This document shows positions 1-8,349 of a stretch of DNA of 64,000 bases, one piece after another. This DNA is from Shewanella sp. ANA-3 (GTDB lineage: Bacteria; Pseudomonadota; Gammaproteobacteria; Enterobacterales; Shewanellaceae): contig NC_008577.1 in the NCBI RefSeq assembly GCF_000203935.1, positions 3,162,001 through 3,226,000 on the forward strand, in the 5' to 3' direction. The notes beneath the pieces are model-generated. The model searched no databases. It was not told where the DNA came from and saw only the letters and a list, made by a program, of their open reading frames with translations. The number at the start of each line of letters is the position of its first letter. Positions within the stretch are counted from its first letter, which is position 1. Made by a program: the position numbers and the translations under genes.

Positions 1-92
1 ATAAACATATTCTTAACTTTTTCTTTATTTTATGGCTCAAGCCACTTATTATCATTTTCACCAAAATTTAGCGCGAAAGACTAAAAAATATC
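1..92. other. region upstream of pspF
   Basis: AT-rich leader before the GTG start of pspF. In relatives the pspABC operon lies divergently upstream of pspF. No clear sigma54 -24/-12 element for a divergent promoter is visible in these 92 bases, so that promoter probably lies left of the window. Confidence 0.3.
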
Positions 93-1181
93 GTGGATAA
101 TAAATTTCAGCAAGACAACCTCATCGGCCAATCGAACGCCCTACTCGAAGTGTTAGAGCATGTGTCACAGATAGCGCCGCTTTCTAAACCTGTTCTCATT
201 ATTGGTGAACGGGGTACGGGTAAGGAGCTGATTGCTGAACGCTTACATTATCTGTCTAAACGCTGGGATCAAAGTTTTATTAAGCTAAATTGTTCATCTT
301 TGAGTGAAAATTTGCTAGAAAGTGAATTATTCGGCCATGAGTCAGGTGCCTTTACTGGCGCCAAAGGCAAACACGAAGGCCGTTTTGAGCGCGCCGACGG
401 TGGCACTCTATTCCTCGATGAGTTAGCCAACACCTCGGGATTAATCCAAGAAAAACTGCTACGGGTCATCGAATACGGTGAATTTGAACGGGTCGGCGGC
501 AGTAAAACCATTCAAGCGGATGTGCGCCTTATCTGCGCGGCTAACGAGGATTTACCCTCACTGGCCGACGCCGGCGAATTTAGGGCCGACTTGCTCGACC
601 GCTTAGCGTTCGATGTGATCACCTTGCCGCCACTGCGTTGCCGCCCCGAAGATATCATGACCTTAGCCGAATACTTTGCCGTGGGCATGGCGCGGCAACT
701 TAAGCTGGAACTCTTCAGTGGCTTCAGTGCCAGCGCAGTCGATCAGCTGATGAGCCATGACTGGCCGGGGAATATCCGTGAACTTAAGAACGTGGTCGAG
801 CGCAGTGTGTATCGCAATAGTGGTGAGAACCACCCTATTGAGCAGATTATTCTCGACCCCTTTGCCTCTCCCTATCGCCCCACAACGCGAGTGCGTACCC
901 GTGAGCGCCAAATCTCCGCACCTGAAGCGCCGCTGAGCGCGCCCGTGATCACGTCGGCCAAAACCGATACCGACACGGCCGCCATTGCAGAGTCCATGAC
1001 CAATCCGTTTAGTTTTCCTTTGGACTTTAAAGAGCAAACCGAACGTTATGAGATGGAGCTTATCCAGCAAGCCTTGTCGGCCAGTCAGTACAATCAAAAG
1101 AAGACGGCTGAAATCCTTGGCTTAAGCTATCACCAGCTGCGCGGCATTCTGAAAAAGTACAATTTGCTCGATAAAGCATAA
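93..1181 (+). CDS. pspF: PspF, sigma54-dependent phage-shock activator
   Basis: Cytoplasmic bacterial enhancer-binding protein of 362 aa that drives sigma54 transcription of the phage-shock operon and is held inactive by PspA. The AAA+ domain starts at the N-terminus: Walker A GERGTGKE at 38-45, sigma54-contacting GAFTGA at 85-90, Walker B GGTLFLDE at 103-110, and arginine-finger candidates near 164-170. A FIS-type helix-turn-helix occupies the last ~40 residues. There is no N-terminal receiver or sensor domain, which is diagnostic of PspF. A Pro/Thr-rich linker (about 265-320) makes it somewhat longer than the E. coli protein as I recall it. The start is GTG at 93. It is followed by the sap operon on the same strand, an association also found in enterics, where psp and sap are near each other. 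Confidence 0.93.
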   Translation: MDNKFQQDNLIGQSNALLEVLEHVSQIAPLSKPVLIIGERGTGKELIAERLHYLSKRWDQSFIKLNCSSLSENLLESELFGHESGAFTGAKGKHEGRFERADGGTLFLDELANTSGLIQEKLLRVIEYGEFERVGGSKTIQADVRLICAANEDLPSLADAGEFRADLLDRLAFDVITLPPLRCRPEDIMTLAEYFAVGMARQLKLELFSGFSASAVDQLMSHDWPGNIRELKNVVERSVYRNSGENHPIEQIILDPFASPYRPTTRVRTRERQISAPEAPLSAPVITSAKTDTDTAAIAESMTNPFSFPLDFKEQTERYEMELIQQALSASQYNQKKTAEILGLSYHQLRGILKKYNLLDKA

Positions 1182-1250
1182 GCAGATTGCCCACGGGCGA
1201 GATGCACTGCTAAAATAGCCGTTCATAGTCGATAAAATAATGATTTATAA

Positions 1251-2876
1251 ATGAGTGTGCTAATAAGACGCCTGTGCCTATCAACTGCAGTTTTCTGCAT
1301 GAGTGGGTTGTTGGTTGCATGTGGCCCCCAACGACTCCCTTCTGGTTTGGTCTATTGTTCCGAAGGGAATCCCGAGTCTTTTAATCCGCAGTTGGTGACC
1401 TCAGGCACCACTATCGACGCGACCTCACACCAAATTTATAGCCGCTTAGTGGACTATGATGCGCTCTCAGGCCAGCTCGTGCCAGCGCTGGCCACCAGTT
1501 GGGCCGAGAGCGACGATGGCTTAAGTTACCGTTTCACCCTCAGGGAAAATGTTAAGTTTCAACATTCATCCCGTTTTACCCCGAGTCGCGATTTTAATGC
1601 CGACGATGTGCTGTTTTCCTTCAATCGAATTATCGACAAGCATCACCCTTACCATGGCGTATCACGTACCGGTTATCCCTTTTTCCAAAGTATTGGCTTT
1701 TCAGAACAAGTTAAAAGTGTTGAAAAAATTAATGACCACGAGGTGATCTTTCGCCTAGCGCGCAAAGATGCGTCGTTTTTATCGAATCTCGCCACCGACT
1801 TTGCAGTTATCCTCTCAAGCGAATATGCCGATCAGCAACTGGCATTGGGGCACCCTGAAAATCTCGATCATTTCGCCATTGGTACTGGGCCTTTTACCTT
1901 AGTGCACTACGCTAAAAACGAATATATTCGCTATCGCCGCAATCCCGACTTTTGGGGAGAGCCCGCCAAAGTCGATATGCTGGTCTACGATATCACCCCC
2001 AAAAGCACGGTGAGACTGGCCAAACTTATCGCCGGTGACTGCAGCGTATCCGCCCTGCCCAAGGCGGGGGAACTACCCGTTATCAAACAACATGAACAGC
2101 TGAACATTGAGTCTCAACCCGGTCTTAACGTCGCCTTTTGGGCCTTTAATACACAAAAGCCTCCTTTAGATGATGTACGCGTGCGCCGTGCCCTCGCCTA
2201 TGCCGTAGATAAGCAAAATATCTTACGTGCCGTGTATCAAAACACCGCCATAGAAGCCATAGGTGTGCTGCCGCCAGCGTCTTGGGCCTACGACAGCAAT
2301 AAAAAACTGTTAGATTACAATCCGCAAAAAGCACGGGATTTGTTAAAAGAAGCGGGAATCAAACATCTCAGCATCGATATCTGGGCCATGCCCGTCGCCC
2401 GCGCCTACAACCCTAACGCGTTAAAAACCGCCGAGTTAATTCAATCTGATCTGGCCAATATCGGTGTTAAGGTCAATATTATCAGTTACGATTGGAGCGT
2501 CTTTAGCCAAAGATTGAGCCGAGATGAATATGACTCAGTCCTCATCGGCTGGAACGCCGATAACAGTGACCCCGATAACTTTTTCACTCCACTGCTGAGT
2601 TGCTCGGCGATGCAATCAAACAACAATCGCTCTCGCTGGTGCAATAAAGAGTTTGATGCCATTCTAGACAGAGCGAGGGAAGTCTCGACTCAGGCCGAGC
2701 GCAAGGAGATTTACCAGGAGGCCGAAGCCTTCTTAGCTGAGCAAGTGCCAATGTTGAGTCTGGCCCATGCCAAGCGAGTCGCTCTCTCCCGAAGCAATAT
2801 CCATGATATGCAGTTGACCCCCTTTGGTGGCATCTCATTTGCCCGTACTAGTCAAGCTGAGCAGGAGACACACTGA
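1251..2876 (+). CDS. sapA: SapA-type peptide ABC transporter, substrate-binding lipoprotein
   Basis: Solute-binding protein of 541 aa of the SBP_bac_5 (DppA/OppA) family and first gene of sapABCDF. In enterics the Sap system is linked to antimicrobial-peptide resistance and peptide/haem or putrescine transport. The first residues form a signal peptide ending in a lipobox, LVAC, with Cys24 as lipidation site, so the protein should be anchored in the periplasm. The SapA I recall from E. coli has an ordinary cleaved signal. Family text is clear throughout (GTGPF near 220; SDPDNFFTPLLSC near 435). The stop TGA shares its A with the sapB ATG (TGATG), indicating translational coupling. Confidence 0.9.
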   Translation: MSVLIRRLCLSTAVFCMSGLLVACGPQRLPSGLVYCSEGNPESFNPQLVTSGTTIDATSHQIYSRLVDYDALSGQLVPALATSWAESDDGLSYRFTLRENVKFQHSSRFTPSRDFNADDVLFSFNRIIDKHHPYHGVSRTGYPFFQSIGFSEQVKSVEKINDHEVIFRLARKDASFLSNLATDFAVILSSEYADQQLALGHPENLDHFAIGTGPFTLVHYAKNEYIRYRRNPDFWGEPAKVDMLVYDITPKSTVRLAKLIAGDCSVSALPKAGELPVIKQHEQLNIESQPGLNVAFWAFNTQKPPLDDVRVRRALAYAVDKQNILRAVYQNTAIEAIGVLPPASWAYDSNKKLLDYNPQKARDLLKEAGIKHLSIDIWAMPVARAYNPNALKTAELIQSDLANIGVKVNIISYDWSVFSQRLSRDEYDSVLIGWNADNSDPDNFFTPLLSCSAMQSNNNRSRWCNKEFDAILDRAREVSTQAERKEIYQEAEAFLAEQVPMLSLAHAKRVALSRSNIHDMQLTPFGGISFARTSQAEQETH

Positions 2877-3907
2877 TGTTCAGATACCTGTTACGGCGCC
2901 TCAACCTGTTTCTTGCCACTTCGCTCGTGATGGTCGGCGTATTGTTTTATGCAACAGGGTTATTTCCTGTTGAACGCACCTTCGCCCTCACGGGTATCCA
3001 TGCACCGTCAGAGAGTCAACTGGTGCAAATTGAGCAGGACTATAAGTTAGATAGCAATAAGGCCATGCAGTTTATTGCTTATTTACAGCAAAGACTGAGC
3101 GGCAATTTGGGCGTCTCCGTCACCTCGCACCAGAGCGTGGCCGAAGAATTAAGCTCTGTGCTACCTGCCTCCTTCGAACTTGCCGTTATGGCGGCCGTGA
3201 TTGCTATTGGTTTAGGCGTGCCGCTTGGCGTGTTGGCCTCCCAGAGCCAACATAAACTCACCCAAAACACCATTATGGCGATTACCCTGACGGGCTATTC
3301 CGTTCCTGTATTCTGGTTAGGTTTGTATTTGTCACTCTGGTTTGGTGTCGACCTTGGCTGGCTACCCATTTCAGGGCAACTCAATCTCTTATATGAGATA
3401 AAACCTGTTACGGGATTTATGTTGGTCGACATTTTGCTGTCTGATTCGGAATACCGGATATCGGCCTTTAAAGATGCCTTATTGCATATCGTCCTGCCCG
3501 CCACCACACTCGCAGTGCTCCCTTTTACCGTGGTCGTACGCAGCACGCGCTCGGCGATGATGAATGTGATGAACCAAACCTTTATCCGCGCCGCCGAAGC
3601 CAGAGGCATGCACACCAACACCATTATTTTGCGCCACGCCTTACCCAACGCGCTGATCCCCGTATTGAAGCACTTAGGGCTAATGCTCGGAGCATTTGCG
3701 AGCTATGCGATTGTTGTTGAAATGATTTTCTCTTGGCCGGGTGTGGGTTCTTGGTTGGTGTCGGGTATTTATCAGCGGGATTATACGGTTATCCAAGGCG
3801 GGATTTTAGCCGTGGCCTTGTTGATCATCTTTTTAAGTATTTTGATTGAAGTGCTGCATACCGTCTTCAATCCCTTGAGCAGAAAAGATCTTTATGCCTC
3901 CAATTAA
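2876..3907 (+). CDS. sapB: SapB, peptide ABC transporter permease
   Basis: Inner-membrane permease of 343 aa of the DppB/OppB family. It has an N-terminal membrane helix, a periplasmic segment, then several hydrophobic helices in the binding-protein-dependent transport domain. The cytoplasmic EAA coupling loop is visible in the sequence around AAEARGMHTN. It starts by a 1-base stop/start overlap with sapA and its end overlaps sapC by 14 bases, so the operon is tightly coupled. It pairs with SapC to form the channel. Confidence 0.92.
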   Translation: MFRYLLRRLNLFLATSLVMVGVLFYATGLFPVERTFALTGIHAPSESQLVQIEQDYKLDSNKAMQFIAYLQQRLSGNLGVSVTSHQSVAEELSSVLPASFELAVMAAVIAIGLGVPLGVLASQSQHKLTQNTIMAITLTGYSVPVFWLGLYLSLWFGVDLGWLPISGQLNLLYEIKPVTGFMLVDILLSDSEYRISAFKDALLHIVLPATTLAVLPFTVVVRSTRSAMMNVMNQTFIRAAEARGMHTNTIILRHALPNALIPVLKHLGLMLGAFASYAIVVEMIFSWPGVGSWLVSGIYQRDYTVIQGGILAVALLIIFLSILIEVLHTVFNPLSRKDLYASN

Positions 3908-4784
3908 AATTTATCAGGAAGATCAAATCGCCTCGCCGATGATGCGGGTCTGGCAGAATTTTTCGGCAAACCCCTTTGCCTTAGCGGGTTTGTGGACCAT
4001 TGCTTTTCTGCTGCTGCTCACCCTGTTCGGACCTATGATTGCCCCTTTCTCCCCCGAAGCGCAGGATCCTCGCGCATTACTGTTGCCGCCCTCTTGGGAC
4101 CCATCGGGCACAGTGGCGCACTTTTTAGGTACTGATGATCTGGGTCGTGACATTTTTAGCCGCTTACTGCATGGGGCGCATTTAACCTTCGGCATGGCGC
4201 TAATGATTGTCGGCACCGCGCTGTTTATGGGTTTCATCATAGGCTCGCTTTCGGGCATGATGCGCGGCTTAAAGTCCAGTATCTTGGGGCACTTACTCGA
4301 TGCATTGCTGTCGATTCCTTCACTATTAATGGCGATTTTAGTGGTTGCAGTGATGGGGCCAGGGCTTGAAAACGTCTTCTGGGCCGTGGGCATTGCCTTA
4401 ACACCGCAGTTTGTGCGCTCCATTCATCAATCGGTGCATGAAGAGTTACAGAAAGAATACGTAACTGCCGCCCGTTTAGACGGCGCCAATTCGCTGCAGA
4501 TTTTTTGGTATGTGATCATGCCAAACGTGTGGGAAGTAGTGATTATTCAAACCACCTTAGCCATTTCTGCCGCGATTTTAGATATTGCCGCCCTTGGCTT
4601 TTTAAGCCTTGGCGCCCAAGCTCCCAGCCCTGAATGGGGTGCAATGGTCGCCCAAGGCATGGATAATTTGTTGACCGCACCTTGGACTGTGACCATTCCA
4701 GGGCTGGCGATTCTTTTTAGTGTGCTCGCCATTAACTTGGTGGGCGATGGCTTGAGATCGGCGCTTGCGCCCATCAGAAACTAA
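3894..4784 (+). CDS. sapC: SapC, peptide ABC transporter permease
   Basis: Second inner-membrane permease, 296 aa, DppC/OppC family. The hydrophilic N-terminus, first helix, HFLGTDDLGRDIFSRLLHG signature (about residues 76-94) and EAA loop (YVTAARLDGAN) are typical. It forms the heteromeric channel with SapB. The reading frame begins 14 bases inside sapB, and sapD follows after 3 bases. Confidence 0.92.
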   Translation: MPPIKIYQEDQIASPMMRVWQNFSANPFALAGLWTIAFLLLLTLFGPMIAPFSPEAQDPRALLLPPSWDPSGTVAHFLGTDDLGRDIFSRLLHGAHLTFGMALMIVGTALFMGFIIGSLSGMMRGLKSSILGHLLDALLSIPSLLMAILVVAVMGPGLENVFWAVGIALTPQFVRSIHQSVHEELQKEYVTAARLDGANSLQIFWYVIMPNVWEVVIIQTTLAISAAILDIAALGFLSLGAQAPSPEWGAMVAQGMDNLLTAPWTVTIPGLAILFSVLAINLVGDGLRSALAPIRN

Positions 4785-4787
4785 CCT

Positions 4788-5795
4788 ATGCCATTACTCG
4801 ACGTTAGAAACCTGACCATTGAGCTCGACACGCCCCACGGCAGAGTGCGCGCCCTTGAGAAAGTGAGTTTGACCCTGAACGCGGGGGAAATTCACGGTCT
4901 AGTGGGTGAATCGGGCTCGGGCCGCAGTCTGCTCGCCAGAGCTATTCTTGGGATCCCAGGCCCCAATTGGACCATTACCGCCGACCGCATGATGTGGGAT
5001 GGTAATAATCTGATGGCCATGACCTCGAAGGAGCGCCGTAATCTGATGGGCTCAGATATGGCAATGATCTTCCAAGACCCCTCAGGCAGCCTTGACCCTT
5101 CGCAAACTGTGGGCAGTCAGCTGATGCAGGCCATGCCTAAGAACCCTAAGGCTTACTTTTGGCAAAAGCACAAACATGCCAAACTCACGGCACAAAAATG
5201 GCTGCATAAGGTCGGGATTAAGAATCCGCAAAAAGTGATGTTGAGTTATGCTTGGGAGCTTTCGGAAGGCGAATGCCAAAAAGTGATGATCGCCATGGCA
5301 ATTGCCAACCAACCGCGATTATTGATTGCCGACGAACCGACCAACTCGATGGAGCTGAGCACTCAGGCGCAGATTTTCCGTCTGCTATCACAGCTTAACC
5401 AGCTACAAAACGTGTCGATTTTAATCATCAGCCACGAGCTTGAAACGCTGGCACAGTGGTGCGATCACCTATCCGTGCTCTATTGTGGCCAAGTCATGGA
5501 ATCTGGCCCAACGGAAGAACTGATCAATCAGCCGTATCATCCTTACACTAAGGCACTCTTGGATAATATGCCGGATTACTCGGGGATAGAGGCGCACAAA
5601 GCCATTATGCCAACCCTGCCAGGCTCGGCCCCCGCCCTGCAGCATCTGCCCATTGGTTGTCGCCTAGGGCCAAGATGCCCTGAGGCACAAAAGAAATGCG
5701 TTAATCAGCCAAGTTTGAGTCATTTACGCGACCGCTACTTTGCCTGCCATTTCCCTTACCACGGTGAAACGACAAATGACGACCCCACTGCTTAA
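4788..5795 (+). CDS. sapD: SapD, peptide ABC transporter ATP-binding subunit (Walker A Lys replaced by Arg)
   Basis: ATPase subunit of 335 aa of the DppD family with the C-terminal oligopeptide-transporter extension (cysteine-rich GCRLGPRCPEAQKKC segment). The P-loop reads GESGSGRS at 40-47. The codon at the invariant Walker A lysine, residue 46, is CGC (Arg). Walker B (LLIADEP) and the H-loop (ISHE) are present, and the signature is ELSEGECQK, as in E. coli SapD from memory. The E. coli protein, as I recall it, has a lysine in the P-loop, so the substitution is unusual and could lower or abolish ATP hydrolysis at this site. SapF has an intact P-loop, so the pair may work asymmetrically. Confidence 0.92.
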   Translation: MPLLDVRNLTIELDTPHGRVRALEKVSLTLNAGEIHGLVGESGSGRSLLARAILGIPGPNWTITADRMMWDGNNLMAMTSKERRNLMGSDMAMIFQDPSGSLDPSQTVGSQLMQAMPKNPKAYFWQKHKHAKLTAQKWLHKVGIKNPQKVMLSYAWELSEGECQKVMIAMAIANQPRLLIADEPTNSMELSTQAQIFRLLSQLNQLQNVSILIISHELETLAQWCDHLSVLYCGQVMESGPTEELINQPYHPYTKALLDNMPDYSGIEAHKAIMPTLPGSAPALQHLPIGCRLGPRCPEAQKKCVNQPSLSHLRDRYFACHFPYHGETTNDDPTA

Positions 5796-6561
5796 AGTTA
5801 ACGATCTCTTTAAGAGGTACGATACCGGCTATAAGGGCTTTACCCGCCAATATAACGATGCCTTAGCCCCGGTTTCCTTTGAATTAAACCGCGGCGAAAC
5901 CTTAGCGATTGTGGGTGAAGCGGGTTCAGGTAAGAGTACGTTAGCGCGTATTTTGGTGGGCGCAGAACCCCGCAGCGGCGGTGAAATTTACTTTGAGGGC
6001 GAGGCGCTTGATAGCCGCAATATTAAGCAGCGCTGCCGCCTTATTCGGATGATTTTCCAAGATCCCAATACCTCACTCAATCCAAGGCTCACCATTGGCC
6101 AATTACTGGATGAACCGCTGCGCTTTAACACTGAGTTATCCGCCAAAGAGCGTAGTGGCCAAGTGATTGATACCTTGAGGAAAGTTGGTTTATTACCCGA
6201 ACATGCGGATTTTTATCCCCATATGATTTCTGAGGGTCAAAAACAGCGGGTTGCGGTGGCGCGGGCGCTGATGCTCAATCCGAAGATTATCATCGCCGAT
6301 GAAGCATTAACCGCCTTGGATCTCTCGGTACGCTCACAGATCCTTAACCTGCTGCTCAAATTGCAGAAGGACTTAGGCTTGTCCTATATCTTCGTGTCCC
6401 ATAACCTGAATATTATTCGCCATGTCAGCGATAAAATTATGGTGTTACACAAAGGGGTGATGGTTGAGAAAGCCCCAACAGAACAGATATTTAATTCGCC
6501 TCAGCACGAATATACCCAAAGGCTGATTCAGGAGCAGAGCCTGTTTGTTCATAAGCGTTAA
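5776..6561 (+). CDS. sapF: SapF, peptide ABC transporter ATP-binding subunit
   Basis: Second ATPase of the Sap transporter, 261 aa from the chosen ATG at 5776. That start aligns the protein (MTTPLLKVNDL) with the usual SapF N-terminus and leaves a 20-base overlap with sapD. A longer in-frame start at 5740 would add 12 residues without family similarity. Walker A is GEAGSGKS, Walker B IIIADEA, and the signature region ISEGQKQRVAVARAL. It has the canonical lysine that SapD lacks. It is the last gene of the operon. No strong terminator follows before fabV. Confidence 0.9.
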   Translation: MTTPLLKVNDLFKRYDTGYKGFTRQYNDALAPVSFELNRGETLAIVGEAGSGKSTLARILVGAEPRSGGEIYFEGEALDSRNIKQRCRLIRMIFQDPNTSLNPRLTIGQLLDEPLRFNTELSAKERSGQVIDTLRKVGLLPEHADFYPHMISEGQKQRVAVARALMLNPKIIIADEALTALDLSVRSQILNLLLKLQKDLGLSYIFVSHNLNIIRHVSDKIMVLHKGVMVEKAPTEQIFNSPQHEYTQRLIQEQSLFVHKR

Positions 6562-6666
6562 ACTGCTCCAACCACTTAAATATTCAGGCGAATTGGCTAA
6601 AAATAGATGCCATTTAGCCGCCGAAGTATTTATCCTATTGGTCATTTTGATAGAAGAAGCTTAAAC

Positions 6667-7869
6667 ATGATTATCAAACCCAAAATTCGTGGATTCATTT
6701 GTACCACAACTCATCCCGTTGGTTGTGAAGCTAACGTTCAAGAGCAAATTGCTTTAACCAAAGCCAAAGGCAAAATCGCCAACGGTCCAAAGAAAGTGCT
6801 TGTTGTTGGTTCATCGAGTGGCTATGGCCTGTCTTCACGCATTGCCGCCGCCTTCGGCAGCGATGCTGCAACCATTGGTGTGTTCTTCGAAAAGCCTGGT
6901 ACTGAAGCGAAACCTGGTACTGCAGGCTGGTACAACTCTGCCGCTTTCGACAAGTTTGCCAAAGCTGAAGGTTTGTACTCTAAGAGCATCAACTGCGATG
7001 CTTTCAGCCATGAAGCTAAGCAAAAAGTTATCGAGCTTATCAAACAAGATTTAGGTCAAGTGGACATGGTGGTCTATTCATTAGCATCACCCGTACGCAA
7101 ACTGCCTGACTCAGGCGAGCTAGTGCGTTCTGCACTCAAGCCAATCGGTGAAGTGTATACAGCGACTGCCGTTGATACCAACAAAGACTGCATTATCGAA
7201 GCCACCGTTGAGCCTGCGACTGAGCAAGAAATTGCCGATACTGTCACTGTGATGGGTGGTCAAGATTGGGAACTGTGGATTAACGCACTCGCCGAGGCTG
7301 GTGTATTAAGCGATAACTGCAAAACCGTAGCCTACAGCTATATCGGTACCGAGTTAACCTGGCCAATCTACTGGCACGGCGCATTAGGTCAAGCCAAGAT
7401 GGACTTAGACCGCGCGGCTAAAGCCTTAAATGATAAACTCGCGGCCAAAGGCGGCAGCGCTAACGTTGCCGTGCTGAAGAGCGTTGTCACCCAAGCCAGC
7501 TCAGCCATCCCTGTGATGCCACTGTATATTGCGATGGTATTTAAGAAGATGCGCCAAGAAGGCCTGCACGAAGGCTGTATGGAACAAATCTACCGCATGT
7601 TCAGCGAGCGTCTGTTCCGTGCCGATGGTGCAAAACCAGAGACCGACAGCGACAACCGTCTGCGTTTAGACGATTGGGAACTGCGAGAAGATATCCAGCA
7701 GCATTGCCGTGATCTGTGGCCACAAGTGACCACTGAAAATCTGTCAGAACTGACCGATTATCAAGAATATAAAGCCGAGTTCATTAAACTGTTCGGCTTT
7801 GGTATCGAAGGCATCGACTACGATGCAGATGTTAATCCATACGTTGAGTTCGATGTGATCGAGCTGTAA
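6667..7869 (+). CDS. fabV: FabV, NADH-dependent enoyl-ACP reductase
   Basis: Trans-2-enoyl-ACP (CoA) reductase of 400 aa that completes each fatty-acid elongation cycle. It replaces the FabI that triclosan targets. The start at 6667 follows a GAAGAAG ribosome site and gives the family N-terminus ([10 protein letters not shown], then THPVGC). The nucleotide-binding loop GSSSGYG is at 48-54. The FabV-specific catalytic pair Tyr235-(X8)-Lys244 sits in [10 protein letters not shown]; shorter FabI proteins have a different spacing. A strong terminator follows immediately, so this is probably a single-gene unit. Confidence 0.96.
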   Translation: MIIKPKIRGFICTTTHPVGCEANVQEQIALTKAKGKIANGPKKVLVVGSSSGYGLSSRIAAAFGSDAATIGVFFEKPGTEAKPGTAGWYNSAAFDKFAKAEGLYSKSINCDAFSHEAKQKVIELIKQDLGQVDMVVYSLASPVRKLPDSGELVRSALKPIGEVYTATAVDTNKDCIIEATVEPATEQEIADTVTVMGGQDWELWINALAEAGVLSDNCKTVAYSYIGTELTWPIYWHGALGQAKMDLDRAAKALNDKLAAKGGSANVAVLKSVVTQASSAIPVMPLYIAMVFKKMRQEGLHEGCMEQIYRMFSERLFRADGAKPETDSDNRLRLDDWELREDIQQHCRDLWPQVTTENLSELTDYQEYKAEFIKLFGFGIEGIDYDADVNPYVEFDVIEL

Positions 7870-7893
7870 TCGTCGCGATGACACCTTACCTTT

Positions 7894-7920
7894 AAACGCC
7901 ACCCTCGGGTGGCGTTTTTA
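7894..7920 (+). terminator. rho-independent terminator after fabV
   Basis: Stem ACGCCACC (7896-7903), CTCG loop, GGTGGCGT (7908-7915), then a T run. It lies 25 bases after the fabV stop. Confidence 0.9.
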
Positions 7921-7987
7921 TTTGCTGCAAACCCACGGCAATAGGCTAAACTAGCATGACCATTCAAACACTAACTAAGGACAAAGA

Positions 7988-8200
7988 ATGAAGATCAGTG
8001 CACGTAATACCCTGAGTGGCACTATTACCGCGATTGAAATTGGCTCTGTAAACAACGAAATCACTATCGAACTGGCACCGGGCGTAGTGTTAACCTCTGT
8101 CGTGACTAAAGCTTCCTGTGAGCGTTTAAACTTGAAAGTGGGTGATTCGGCTTATGCACTCATTAAAGCCAGCAGCGTGATGATTGGCGTGGATGATTAA
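7988..8200 (+). CDS. Mop/TOBE-domain molybdate-binding protein (molbindin-like)
   Basis: A 70-aa single TOBE (Mop) domain: SARNTLSGTITAIEIGSV, then VVTKASCERLNLKVGD and the IKASSVMIG ending typical of molybdenum-pterin-binding proteins. Such small proteins oligomerise to store or buffer molybdate in the cytoplasm. The start is well placed behind AAGGACAAAGA. It stands alone between two terminators, with no molybdate transporter beside it. The family call is secure; the physiological role is inferred. Confidence 0.85.
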   Translation: MKISARNTLSGTITAIEIGSVNNEITIELAPGVVLTSVVTKASCERLNLKVGDSAYALIKASSVMIGVDD

Positions 8201-8250
8201 GCGGCTGAAATAGCGCCCATATCGTTTGATAACTCGGTTTCAATACAAAC

Positions 8251-8281
8251 AAAAAGGCCAAGTAAACACTTGGCCTTTTCT
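8251..8281. terminator. bidirectional terminator between molbindin gene and ppiD
   Basis: Perfect 12-bp stem AAAAGGCCAAGT / ACTTGGCCTTTT with AAAC loop (8252-8279), with A run on the left and T run on the right. It can serve both converging genes. A second, weaker hairpin (GGGATA...TATCCC, 8321-8340) sits closer to the ppiD stop. Confidence 0.85.
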
Positions 8282-8349
8282 ATTTGCTTCGCGAAAGCTT
8301 TTATTGCTTCGCCAATATAAGGGATAAGCTCAGCTATCCCTTATCATCA

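Noticed and set aside
663..1097. 144-codon frame antisense to pspF
   Set aside because: Shadow of a clear AAA+ gene, with no ribosome site or family similarity. The same applies to other long antisense frames in lon, sapC and cdaR.
5740..5775. longer sapF start
   Set aside because: Adds 12 residues with no similarity; the ATG at 5776 matches the family N-terminus.
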